From NCBI GenBank assembly GCA_017996075.1, contig JAGOHQ010000040.1, forward strand, positions 1-6,781: a stretch of DNA of 6,781 bases. Reading direction: 5' to 3'. The notes below the pieces were generated by a model. It was given only the letters and a program-made list of their open reading frames with translations, was not told the DNA's origin and ran no database searches. The DNA is from Aliarcobacter sp. (GTDB taxonomy: Bacteria; Campylobacterota; Campylobacteria; Campylobacterales; Arcobacteraceae). A program made the position numbers and the translations under genes. Positions 1 through 6,759 of this stretch are shown here, piece by piece (within the stretch, counting starts at the first letter, position 1; every line of letters begins with the position of its first letter).

Positions 1-60
1 GTATTACCTGTTATTTTAGAAATAAAATCATATATCATTAATTATATTTTATGGACACAA
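1..60. other. Left non-coding margin upstream of the nuclease gene
   Basis: This short, nearly pure A/T leader carries no gene. Many -10-like hexamers occur (for example TATATT at 43-48), but none has a convincing -35 partner at 16-18 nt, so I do not call a promoter, although the operon most likely starts here or further upstream. The only non-random feature is the terminal motif at 50-62, which is listed separately. If that motif marks an element end, most of this stretch would be host flank or an attachment-site arm. Confidence 0.4.
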
Positions 61-62
61 AT
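50..62 (+). repeat. Left copy of terminal motif TATGGACANNAAT
   Basis: The sequence TATGGACACAAAT shares all 11 fixed positions with the two copies at the right margin (6698-6710 on the + strand, 6747-6759 on the - strand). It is a 12/13 direct repeat of the inner right copy, and its first 9 nt (TATGGACAC) form an exact inverted repeat with 6747-6755. The motif overlaps the ATG at 61 and contains the GGA that could act as a weak ribosome-binding site for it. I infer a recombinase-binding half-site or an attachment-site arm. An operator controlling the operon is the main alternative. Confidence 0.55.
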
Positions 63-1149
63 GTTAAAATCTTTTAATAATACAAATAAGTTGGTAAAAA
101 TGAAAGAGTTAGTTTCAATAGAATATAAAGCATGGTTAAAATCTTTAAAAAATAAATTCCAAACCTCACAAATCAAAGCTTCAATCAAAGTAAATACAAC
201 ATTGCTTGAATTCTATTGGGATTTGGGTGAACAAATTGTTGAAATGCAGAATAAACATAAATGGGGAAGTGGATTTCTAGAAAAATTAAGTCAAGATTTA
301 TCAATTGAATTTCCTAATATAAAAGGGTTTTCTTATAGAAATATTCGGTTCATTAAACAGTGGTATATATTTTGGCAACAAGATGCTGCCAAAATTGACA
401 ATAAAAATTGGCAACAGTTTGTTGCCATATTATTTCAAATACCATGGGGACATCATCAAATCATTTTAAATAAAATTAAGAATATAGATGAAGCAATCTA
501 TTATGTTCAAAATACACTAAAAAATGGTATTAGTAGAAATGTACTTATTCATCAAATAGAATCAAATCTTTTTGAACGAAATGGAAAAGCTTTAACTAAT
601 TTTGAAAACACTCTTCCTCCTCTTCAATCAGATTTAGCAAAAGAGATTACAAAAGATCCATATATCTTTGATTTCATAACTTTGACAGATGATTACCAAG
701 AAAGAGAGCTGGAAGATGCTCTCACTCAGAATATCACAAACTTTTTACTTGAACTTGGGAGTGGATTTGCATTTGTAGGACGACAATATAAACTTAATAT
801 TGGAGGAGATGAGTTTAAAATAGACTTACTTTTTTACCACATCAAATTAAAATGTTATGTTGTAGTGGAACTAAAAGCTACAAGTTTTAAACCAGAACAT
901 GCAGGAAAATTAAGTTTCTACACTTCAGCAATAGATGGAGAACTAAAAGCAGATGATGATAATCCAACAATTGGGATTCTTATATGCAAATCAAAAAATG
1001 ATACTGTTGTTGAGTATGCTCTAAAAGATATTAATAAACCACTAGGTATTAGTGAATATCAACTTACAGAAGTTTTACCAAAAGAGTATAAATCATCACT
1101 ACCTAGTATTGAAGAGATTGAAGCTAAACTTGATGAAATAGAAAACTAA
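61..1149 (+). CDS. YhcG/DUF1016-family protein with PD-(D/E)XK nuclease domain
   Basis: This is a cytoplasmic, presumably DNA-cleaving protein of the YhcG family; its substrate is unknown. Residues about 18-175 form the helical DUF1016 N-terminal domain, recognisable from EYKAWLKSLK, LLEFYWDLGEQI and the WGSGFLEKLSQDL segment. Residues about 195-345 form the nuclease domain, with the candidate metal-binding set D255 (in FKIDLLFY), E270 and K272 (in VVVELKA). Nothing appears truncated and 362 aa is normal for the family. The start at 61 has GGA 5 nt upstream. Relatives usually begin close to the sequence at Met14 (position 100, MKELVSIEYK), so translation from 100 is equally plausible. The gene ends 10 nt before the first recombinase gene and is probably co-transcribed with it. 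YhcG-type genes often sit beside restriction-modification systems or in defence-rich mobile regions, which suits a cargo role here. The family call is firm; the exact start and biological role are not. Confidence 0.9.
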   Translation: MLKSFNNTNKLVKMKELVSIEYKAWLKSLKNKFQTSQIKASIKVNTTLLEFYWDLGEQIVEMQNKHKWGSGFLEKLSQDLSIEFPNIKGFSYRNIRFIKQWYIFWQQDAAKIDNKNWQQFVAILFQIPWGHHQIILNKIKNIDEAIYYVQNTLKNGISRNVLIHQIESNLFERNGKALTNFENTLPPLQSDLAKEITKDPYIFDFITLTDDYQERELEDALTQNITNFLLELGSGFAFVGRQYKLNIGGDEFKIDLLFYHIKLKCYVVVELKATSFKPEHAGKLSFYTSAIDGELKADDDNPTIGILICKSKNDTVVEYALKDINKPLGISEYQLTEVLPKEYKSSLPSIEEIEAKLDEIEN

Positions 1150-1159
1150 ATTTTATAAT

Positions 1160-2482
1160 ATGAAAAAATTAACTCTCAAAAGATTAGATATCTTTAATCC
1201 AATTCCAAAAGATCAATCTATTTTAAATGAAGAGTTTGATATTGATAACTTTTTACACTTCCCAATTATTACCTATAATGATGGAAGTGTTTGGGAACAT
1301 GGTAGTTTATATCTTTTATCAAAATTAAAGAACTATCAAAAACCATCTCCAAAAACATTAGATTCAATTGCAACAGATTTAAAACATTTTAAAGAATATT
1401 GTAACAATGAAAGTATTGATTATTTACTAGCTCCAAGAAAAGTATTAAGACCTACGTATCTTTATAGAAGTCACCTACAACAACTTTTACGAAATGGAGA
1501 AATATCTCCAAATACAATTAAAAGAAGAATGAGTGCTATTATTGGATTTTATGAATACCTTATAAACAATGAAGGTATTGAGTTTAAATTTCCACTTTGG
1601 GAAAGTGGTATTACATCAATAACATATAAAGATAGCTATGGATTTAAACATTCTAAACAAGTAAAAACAAAAGATGTATCAAGGGTTGTATCTACTTCAA
1701 ATCCAGATCTATTTGATGATGCCATTGTTGATGGTGGACGACTCCATCCATTATCTCATACGCAACAAATTGCACTCATAAAAGCTCTAAAAACTATTGG
1801 CAATACGGAGATGATTTTAGGATTTTTAATAGCACTTACAACTGGTGCAAGAATTCAAACAGTATTTACTTTAAGAAAAAAACACTTTGAAGAAACATTA
1901 AGTGATAAAGAAAATGAAATTAGAATCAAAGTTGGGTATGGAACTAATTGTGATACAAAATTCAATAAAATTCATACTTTAATTTTCCCTTCATGGGTGT
2001 ATAAAAAAGTAAGAATCTATCTAAATTCTCCGCGATATAAAAAAAGAGAAGAAAAAGCTAGCCATATATTTGATGAACAAAATAAACAGTATCTGTTTCT
2101 AACAAATCGAGGTGCTCCTTTTTATGTAGCAAATGATGATTTATACAGACACCTTTATAAAGAAGTTCCAAACGGCGCAACTATTAGACAGTTTATTTTT
2201 AATTCGTTAAAAAGGCAACTCCAAACTGATGGATATAAATTTGATTTTTCTTTTCATGATTTAAGAGCAACATTTGGAATGAATATGCTTGATAATCTTA
2301 TGCCATTAGTTAATAGTAAAGAAATGAAACTATCTCATGTTCTTATACATATCAAAGAAAGAATGGGTCATTCAAGTCTTTCTACTACGGAAAAATATCT
2401 AAATTTTAGAGATAAACACAAAATAAAAAAGCAAGCCCAAGATAATTATGAAAACTATTTAGAGAGCTTAATTAATGAGTAA
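1160..2482 (+). CDS. Tyrosine recombinase, first of three (site-specific integrase, catalytically complete)
   Basis: This protein should cut and rejoin DNA at specific sites through a covalent 3'-phosphotyrosine intermediate. Residues about 55-140 resemble the helical core-binding (SAM-like) domain. Residues about 195-425 are the catalytic domain, with every expected residue present: R231 in TTGAR, a beta-hairpin Lys at K267 or K270, H366 and R369 in FHDLRATFG, H404 in RMGHSSLSTT, and nucleophile Y413 nine residues later. The length (440 aa) is in the range of TnpA-like integrases. I used the first ATG, 10 nt after the nuclease stop. It lacks a clear Shine-Dalgarno, so it may rely on coupling to the upstream gene. 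The 3' end overlaps the next recombinase gene by 8 nt. By position it corresponds to the first recombinase of Tn554-like or other multi-recombinase elements. A plain phage integrase is unlikely given the neighbouring genes. Confidence 0.93.
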   Translation: MKKLTLKRLDIFNPIPKDQSILNEEFDIDNFLHFPIITYNDGSVWEHGSLYLLSKLKNYQKPSPKTLDSIATDLKHFKEYCNNESIDYLLAPRKVLRPTYLYRSHLQQLLRNGEISPNTIKRRMSAIIGFYEYLINNEGIEFKFPLWESGITSITYKDSYGFKHSKQVKTKDVSRVVSTSNPDLFDDAIVDGGRLHPLSHTQQIALIKALKTIGNTEMILGFLIALTTGARIQTVFTLRKKHFEETLSDKENEIRIKVGYGTNCDTKFNKIHTLIFPSWVYKKVRIYLNSPRYKKREEKASHIFDEQNKQYLFLTNRGAPFYVANDDLYRHLYKEVPNGATIRQFIFNSLKRQLQTDGYKFDFSFHDLRATFGMNMLDNLMPLVNSKEMKLSHVLIHIKERMGHSSLSTTEKYLNFRDKHKIKKQAQDNYENYLESLINE

Positions 2483-4319
2483 ATTAATTACTATTCCTAT
2501 AGATTTCATAACTATTGAGGATTTAATAATACAATATCAAAACAATTTGACAGTTAATTCTGATAACTTAGGAATTATTGCAGATCAAAGGAGTATTCTC
2601 TCTCAAATATTATATACAGAATATAAGTTGTATAAAAATCCTTATAAACTTATGGTTAATAAAAATACCTATCAGTCAGAAAGAAAAAATATTATTCAAT
2701 ATATCATTGAAGAAATAATTATAACAAATCGACAAAAAGGCAACAGTGACATAACAATAAATAGAAAAATACAATATTTAATAGTATTTATTAGATGGAT
2801 GAATCAAGAAAATTTCTTATACATAAGAAACTTAGATGAAGCGGTGAATATTTTTTATCGTTATACACTTTTTTTAAAAAGTAAAATAAGACTTGGTCAA
2901 TATTCTCAAGGAGAAATACATTCAAGACATACTTGTGTTCATAAAATGTTATCTACGATTTTCAATGACAAAGCGAATATTTTACTTTCAGGAATTATAT
3001 TAATAACTAATAGTAGAAGTGAAAAAAAGGTAAAAAGTTCTAATGAAGATAAAAAATATCACTATAATTTCTATTATAGTTTTTTTCATCAAGTAACAGA
3101 TTTTATTCTTAATAATGAATCCTATCCTTTAAAATTACACTTACAATTGGGTGAATTTTGGTGTTTGCCATCAAAACATATTTTTTTTGTAAAAGGAAGA
3201 CCATTTCCTATGGCATTTGATCCAGAAAATGGACAAACAAGAAGTGTTGATAATTTTCAGGAAATTTATAGAATTAACAATAAAAGTATAATTAAAGAGA
3301 ATATTAAGCGGTTCAATAATACTTTAGATAAAGCAAATCTTCAAAAATCACAAAAGAAAATGGAATTAGCTTCTCATGCATCAAAAGCATTTTATATGTT
3401 ATTTTTAACAAATACAGGAATGAATGATTCTACCGCCGCTACACTTTTATGGAATAATCAATATAGTATAGACTCCTTACAACAGAAGTTTAGAAATATT
3501 AAATATCGTGCAGGTAATAAAATTGTTGAGTTTAAAATTCAAACTAAATTCTTGAGTGTCTTCAAAAAATATTTACTATTAAGAGATTATATATTAGATG
3601 GGAATCATTTAGAAACACTTTTTTTTATTGATAATAAAAAAAATGCGAGAATAACAAGTGGTCTTAAAAGGGGAACTTATAGTTCTTATATCAACAAATT
3701 TTTTATTACTAATATAGATTCTAATCTTCCTAGTATTAGTTCTAGACAATTACGAATAAATAAAGCTTATCAAATTATCAATCAAGATGGAATTATTGCA
3801 GCATCTCAAGTCTTACAATCATCAGTTTCAACAATTATGAGTAGTTATTTAGGTGAATCTAAGGAATCGGCAGATATTCAGTTGACAAATTATTATGATC
3901 AACTTAACCAAAATTTATTCTTAATTTCTACTCATAATATTTCTACAAATATTGGAAGATGTTCCAGTACAGTAAATCCAGATATAAGATATAATGAAAA
4001 TAATTGTCTAAAAAGTGAAAATTGTTTATTTTGCCAGTATTATCGTTTCATTGTAGATAAAGAAGATTTACAAAAATTATATAGCTTAAAATATTTAATT
4101 CATGAATGCAAATATATTGCCCAGAATACAGAACATTTTGAAATAGTTTATGGGAAAGTTTATCAAAGAATTAGGAATATAGAAGAATGTATTCTTAAAA
4201 GTAAATACCTCTCTTATGAATCACTTAGAAGATTTGAATTAGAAGTATTTGAAAATGAGAACTTACATCCATATTGGGAGCATAAACTTAATATGTTAAT
4301 TTCAATAGGATTGTTATAA
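2475..4319 (+). CDS. Tyrosine-recombinase-like protein with degenerate active site and C-terminal Cys cluster
   Basis: Residues about 65-165 look like a core-binding domain and 300-465 like a recombinase fold. The box I segment FLTNTGMNDSTAATLLW (310-326) aligns with the usual GxR box but has N317 in place of Arg. The HxxR box reads RQLR (424-427), so the His is Arg while R427 remains. The second His is S449 (LQSSVSTIMSSYLG), but Tyr458 is kept at the correct spacing. K343 could be the hairpin Lys. With the first Arg and both His missing, independent catalysis is doubtful, so I infer a structural or DNA-binding partner of the flanking recombinases. After the catalytic fold, C496, C511, C517 and C520 form a possible zinc site, a feature also found in large recombinases of transposon TnpB type. 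The frame is open throughout, so this is not a decayed pseudogene. The ATG lies within the end of the previous gene (8-nt overlap), with a weak GAGAG 8 nt upstream. A highly divergent active enzyme cannot be excluded. Confidence 0.8.
   Translation: MSKLITIPIDFITIEDLIIQYQNNLTVNSDNLGIIADQRSILSQILYTEYKLYKNPYKLMVNKNTYQSERKNIIQYIIEEIIITNRQKGNSDITINRKIQYLIVFIRWMNQENFLYIRNLDEAVNIFYRYTLFLKSKIRLGQYSQGEIHSRHTCVHKMLSTIFNDKANILLSGIILITNSRSEKKVKSSNEDKKYHYNFYYSFFHQVTDFILNNESYPLKLHLQLGEFWCLPSKHIFFVKGRPFPMAFDPENGQTRSVDNFQEIYRINNKSIIKENIKRFNNTLDKANLQKSQKKMELASHASKAFYMLFLTNTGMNDSTAATLLWNNQYSIDSLQQKFRNIKYRAGNKIVEFKIQTKFLSVFKKYLLLRDYILDGNHLETLFFIDNKKNARITSGLKRGTYSSYINKFFITNIDSNLPSISSRQLRINKAYQIINQDGIIAASQVLQSSVSTIMSSYLGESKESADIQLTNYYDQLNQNLFLISTHNISTNIGRCSSTVNPDIRYNENNCLKSENCLFCQYYRFIVDKEDLQKLYSLKYLIHECKYIAQNTEHFEIVYGKVYQRIRNIEECILKSKYLSYESLRRFELEVFENENLHPYWEHKLNMLISIGLL
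4307..4310 (+). promoter_or_regulatory. Ribosome-binding site for the third recombinase gene
   Basis: AGGA lies 10 nt before the ATG at 4321, inside the last codons of the preceding gene. It supports this start and independent initiation across the 1-nt gene junction. Confidence 0.5.
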
Positions 4320-4320
4320 T

Positions 4321-6276
4321 ATGAGTGTTGCATTAAAACTCTTTGATAATTATTATATAAATACAAATTTCTTACCTAGTAGTATTCAATATGAACAATT
4401 CGATATTGACTTTATAGATGAATATTTTGTGGTATCAAAAACTTTGGATAATCAAATTATTTCATATTACAAAGATAATATTTGGGATTTCACGCCTTAT
4501 ATTTCAAATCCTTCCCAGCCAGCTTTATTTAATTTTGAAAAAAGAATTCCTAAAGATCATATACTAGATATAAAGAAATTATTATTGCTATTGATATTTT
4601 TTGGAAGTGGCAAAAATAATTCTCAATATTCGGTGTCAACACTGCATCATTATTTTGATGAAATATTAACTCCAATAGCTAAATTTGCTACTGATAAAAC
4701 TATTTCAGTAAAACATGTTCTTGAAAATAATTCAAATTTAATCAATTTTATAAATACTTCTTGTAAGGATAGAAGTAAAACTCAATCTACAATTTCATTT
4801 CTAAGTTTTTTAAATACTCAACAAAATCATATAACAAAAATAAAATTCCAGTATGATAAAAATGTTAAATCATATTTAAAAAAGCTTTACGAAACATATA
4901 GTACAAATCTATCTCAAACAGAATTAATACCTTCACGAATATTATTTCAAAGTATTCAACAAAGATGGATTCAAATAGATGAAATAGAAAATAATTTAAA
5001 CAATATAGTAAATTTCTTAGAAGAATACTTATCTACTGATAAGTATTGTGAAATTATAAGTATCACAAAAAAGAAACAAAAGAAATTTAACGATAAAATA
5101 GAATGGATTAATTTTATTAACAAGCATAATCTGGAAAAGTTATTCAAGAAATATAATGTAGCAAATAGACTTTCATTTAAGAAATTTATCATTGATATTC
5201 AAGGGACTAGTAAGCATATCATCCTGGCATATACAGGTATGAGAAATGGAGAAGCACTTAATTTAAAGATAGATTGTCTTGATAAAAAGGAACTATCAGA
5301 TGGTATATGTAGATTAATAACTTCAACATCAAAATTATCAGGAAGAAAACAAGAATCTAAATGGGTTACAACTAAAAAAGTTGAAAAAGTAATTCATATA
5401 TTAAAATCTATTGCTATTGTTATCTCATCTTACTATAAACCAAATATGGAAGGTATCCCATTATTTATTTCTACTGAATTATTATTGGATAAACAATATG
5501 CTAGAACATTAAAAACCAGAAAAAATTTTCTTTATTTCAATGAACTAAAATTGGATTATAATGATCTTAAAATTACCGATTCTGATAAAAAAGAGATTCA
5601 AGAGATAGAGTTTAATCGGAATTATAAAGATATTGAAATTGGTAAAGCATGGAGATTTAGATCACATCAATATAGGAGAAGTTTAGCTGTATATTCAATT
5701 CAAAGTGGAATAGTTTCTTTAGGAGCTTTGCAAATACAATTAAAACATCAATTTAGAGAAATGACACTTTATTATAGTAATGGTGCAAGCTATGCAAAAA
5801 AACTATTTAATATTCCAAGAGACCATATTGCAAATGACTTCGACCAAATCAAACCAGAATTAGAGACATTAGCTTACATAAAAGAAGTTTTATTTTCAGA
5901 AGATAAACTCTATGGAGGTCATGGTAAATTTGTGGAAAATAATTTAAAACAAAAGGAACAAAGTGACTTTAATGAGTATTTCTTTGAAAATAGAAATAAA
6001 ATATTAAAGCAATTTAAAAATGGTGAAATAGCTTACAAAAGAACAGCTTTAGGTGGATGCATTTCTACAGAACCTTGTGATAGCAAACTCACTTGTTCTA
6101 TTATAGCTTGCTTTGATTGTCATGGTAGTATTTTAGAAAAATCAAGAGTTAATAATGTTATTCTAAAACAAAAAGAATTTATATCTTTTCTTGACGCAAA
6201 TAGTATCGAATATAGAACCGAACTAGAAGAACTAAACAAGTTAGAAGATCTTAAAAATAAACTTATTAAGGAATAA
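4321..6276 (+). CDS. Large tyrosine recombinase, third of three (TnpB-like, catalytically complete, Cys-rich tail)
   Basis: This is a 651-aa site-specific recombinase. An N-terminal region of about 290 residues, probably including a core-binding domain near 80-165, precedes a catalytic domain at about 290-500. R308 is in AYTGMRNGEALNLK, the likely hairpin Lys is K338, and H449 and R452 are in RSHQYRRS. H476 is in LKHQFREMT and Y485 is the likely nucleophile, nine residues later; adjacent Y484 is the alternative. A long insertion between K338 and the HxxR box makes it larger than phage integrases, as in Tn554 TnpB (about 630 aa). The tail holds C580, C586, C592, C597 and C600, a likely zinc-binding region followed by a Lys/Glu-rich helix. 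It starts 1 nt after the previous stop with AGGA upstream, and its end carries the ribosome-binding site for the next gene. Close packing with the other two recombinase genes argues for one multi-subunit recombination machine. Confidence 0.92.
   Translation: MSVALKLFDNYYINTNFLPSSIQYEQFDIDFIDEYFVVSKTLDNQIISYYKDNIWDFTPYISNPSQPALFNFEKRIPKDHILDIKKLLLLLIFFGSGKNNSQYSVSTLHHYFDEILTPIAKFATDKTISVKHVLENNSNLINFINTSCKDRSKTQSTISFLSFLNTQQNHITKIKFQYDKNVKSYLKKLYETYSTNLSQTELIPSRILFQSIQQRWIQIDEIENNLNNIVNFLEEYLSTDKYCEIISITKKKQKKFNDKIEWINFINKHNLEKLFKKYNVANRLSFKKFIIDIQGTSKHIILAYTGMRNGEALNLKIDCLDKKELSDGICRLITSTSKLSGRKQESKWVTTKKVEKVIHILKSIAIVISSYYKPNMEGIPLFISTELLLDKQYARTLKTRKNFLYFNELKLDYNDLKITDSDKKEIQEIEFNRNYKDIEIGKAWRFRSHQYRRSLAVYSIQSGIVSLGALQIQLKHQFREMTLYYSNGASYAKKLFNIPRDHIANDFDQIKPELETLAYIKEVLFSEDKLYGGHGKFVENNLKQKEQSDFNEYFFENRNKILKQFKNGEIAYKRTALGGCISTEPCDSKLTCSIIACFDCHGSILEKSRVNNVILKQKEFISFLDANSIEYRTELEELNKLEDLKNKLIKE
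6267..6272 (+). promoter_or_regulatory. Ribosome-binding site for the small coiled-coil gene
   Basis: TAAGGA, a six-base match to the Shine-Dalgarno consensus, ends 9 nt before the ATG at 6282 and overlaps the last codons of the large recombinase gene. It is the strongest such site in the window and suggests efficient translation of the small protein relative to its neighbours. Confidence 0.7.
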
Positions 6277-6281
6277 TATTT

Positions 6282-6674
6282 ATGAATGAAACATTAGAAG
6301 AATATTTTGATGCATTAGAAAGATTAAAATCTAATCAACCAATAAATGTACCTAAAAACTCAAAAATAAATAATGATACAGTAGCATTAGAAGCAGGAAG
6401 AAAAAGAGGATCCATTAAAAAAAGTAGAGAGATGTTTACAGAACTTATAGAAGCAATTAATAATTTAGCACAAGAAAAGAATGCCGAATATAATAAGCTA
6501 GAATCGAGAATCTCAAAATTAAAGCACTCAAATGAGAATTATAAAGAAATGTACGAAAAAGCAGTTAATCGTGAACTTATGTATATTCAACGAATTAATG
6601 AACTTGAAAAAATATTAAAAAAGAAAAATAGTTTGTCAGTAAACAATGAAATTTATAGACAAATAAATCAATAA
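6282..6674 (+). CDS. Small basic coiled-coil protein, probable TnpC-like recombination accessory factor
   Basis: This 130-aa soluble protein has no membrane segment or signal peptide. Residues about 29-60 (DTVALEAGRKRGSIKKSRE and the helix after it) look like a short, strongly basic DNA-binding helical region, similar to the helix-turn-helix start of TnpC/DUF6262-type proteins. Residues about 55-117 are Glu/Lys-rich and heptad-like without a proline, so a coiled coil and dimerisation are likely. Tn554 TnpC (about 125 aa) has the same size, the same downstream position after the large recombinase, and a role in efficiency and orientation of transposition; I infer a similar role here. A small accessory protein of the gamma-mobile-trio kind is another possible relative, which I cannot distinguish by eye. 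The gene starts 5 nt after the recombinase stop behind a good ribosome-binding site and is the last gene of the operon. Confidence 0.75.
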   Translation: MNETLEEYFDALERLKSNQPINVPKNSKINNDTVALEAGRKRGSIKKSREMFTELIEAINNLAQEKNAEYNKLESRISKLKHSNENYKEMYEKAVNRELMYIQRINELEKILKKKNSLSVNNEIYRQINQ

Positions 6675-6693
6675 ATAGTCTATAAACATTGAA

Positions 6694-6759
6694 AAAATAT
6701 GGACAAAAATAAGTTTTATGAAGCTTGTAAAAATGAGGTTTTATTAGTGTCCATATTTT
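6694..6759. repeat. Right-margin inverted repeat (19-nt arms, 28-nt spacer) holding two copies of the terminal motif
   Basis: Arms 6694-6712 and 6741-6759 are complementary at 17 of 19 positions: 12 perfect pairs (AAAATATGGACA with TGTCCATATTTT), two mismatches, then AATAA with TTATT. The spacer contains a further tiny A/T dyad (6728-6732 with 6739-6743). Each arm carries TATGGACANNAAT, the motif also present at 50-62. The repeat begins 19 nt after the last stop codon. Possible roles are a paired recombinase-binding site near the element end or, less likely, a weak transcription terminator. The 28-nt loop, the lack of G/C in the outer stem and the T run of only four bases all argue against an ordinary terminator. 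Confidence 0.65.

Noticed and set aside
31..50. Promoter -10 boxes upstream of the nuclease gene
   Set aside because: TATATT-like hexamers are expected everywhere in DNA this AT-rich, and I found no -35 element at proper spacing.
3228..3240. Internal near-match AATGGACAAACAA to the terminal motif
   Set aside because: It differs at the first base and in the AAT block and lies in the coding sequence of the degenerate recombinase, so chance is the simpler explanation.
2475..4319. Middle recombinase gene as a pseudogene
   Set aside because: The frame is uninterrupted for 614 codons, is embedded in an operon with overlapping starts, and retains Tyr458, R427 and an ordered Cys cluster; decay would be expected to leave stops or frameshifts.
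4971..5192. 73-codon open frame on the - strand
   Set aside because: It lies wholly inside the large recombinase gene, is a Phe/Leu/Ser-rich mirror of Lys/Asn-rich coding sequence, and has no supporting start signal.
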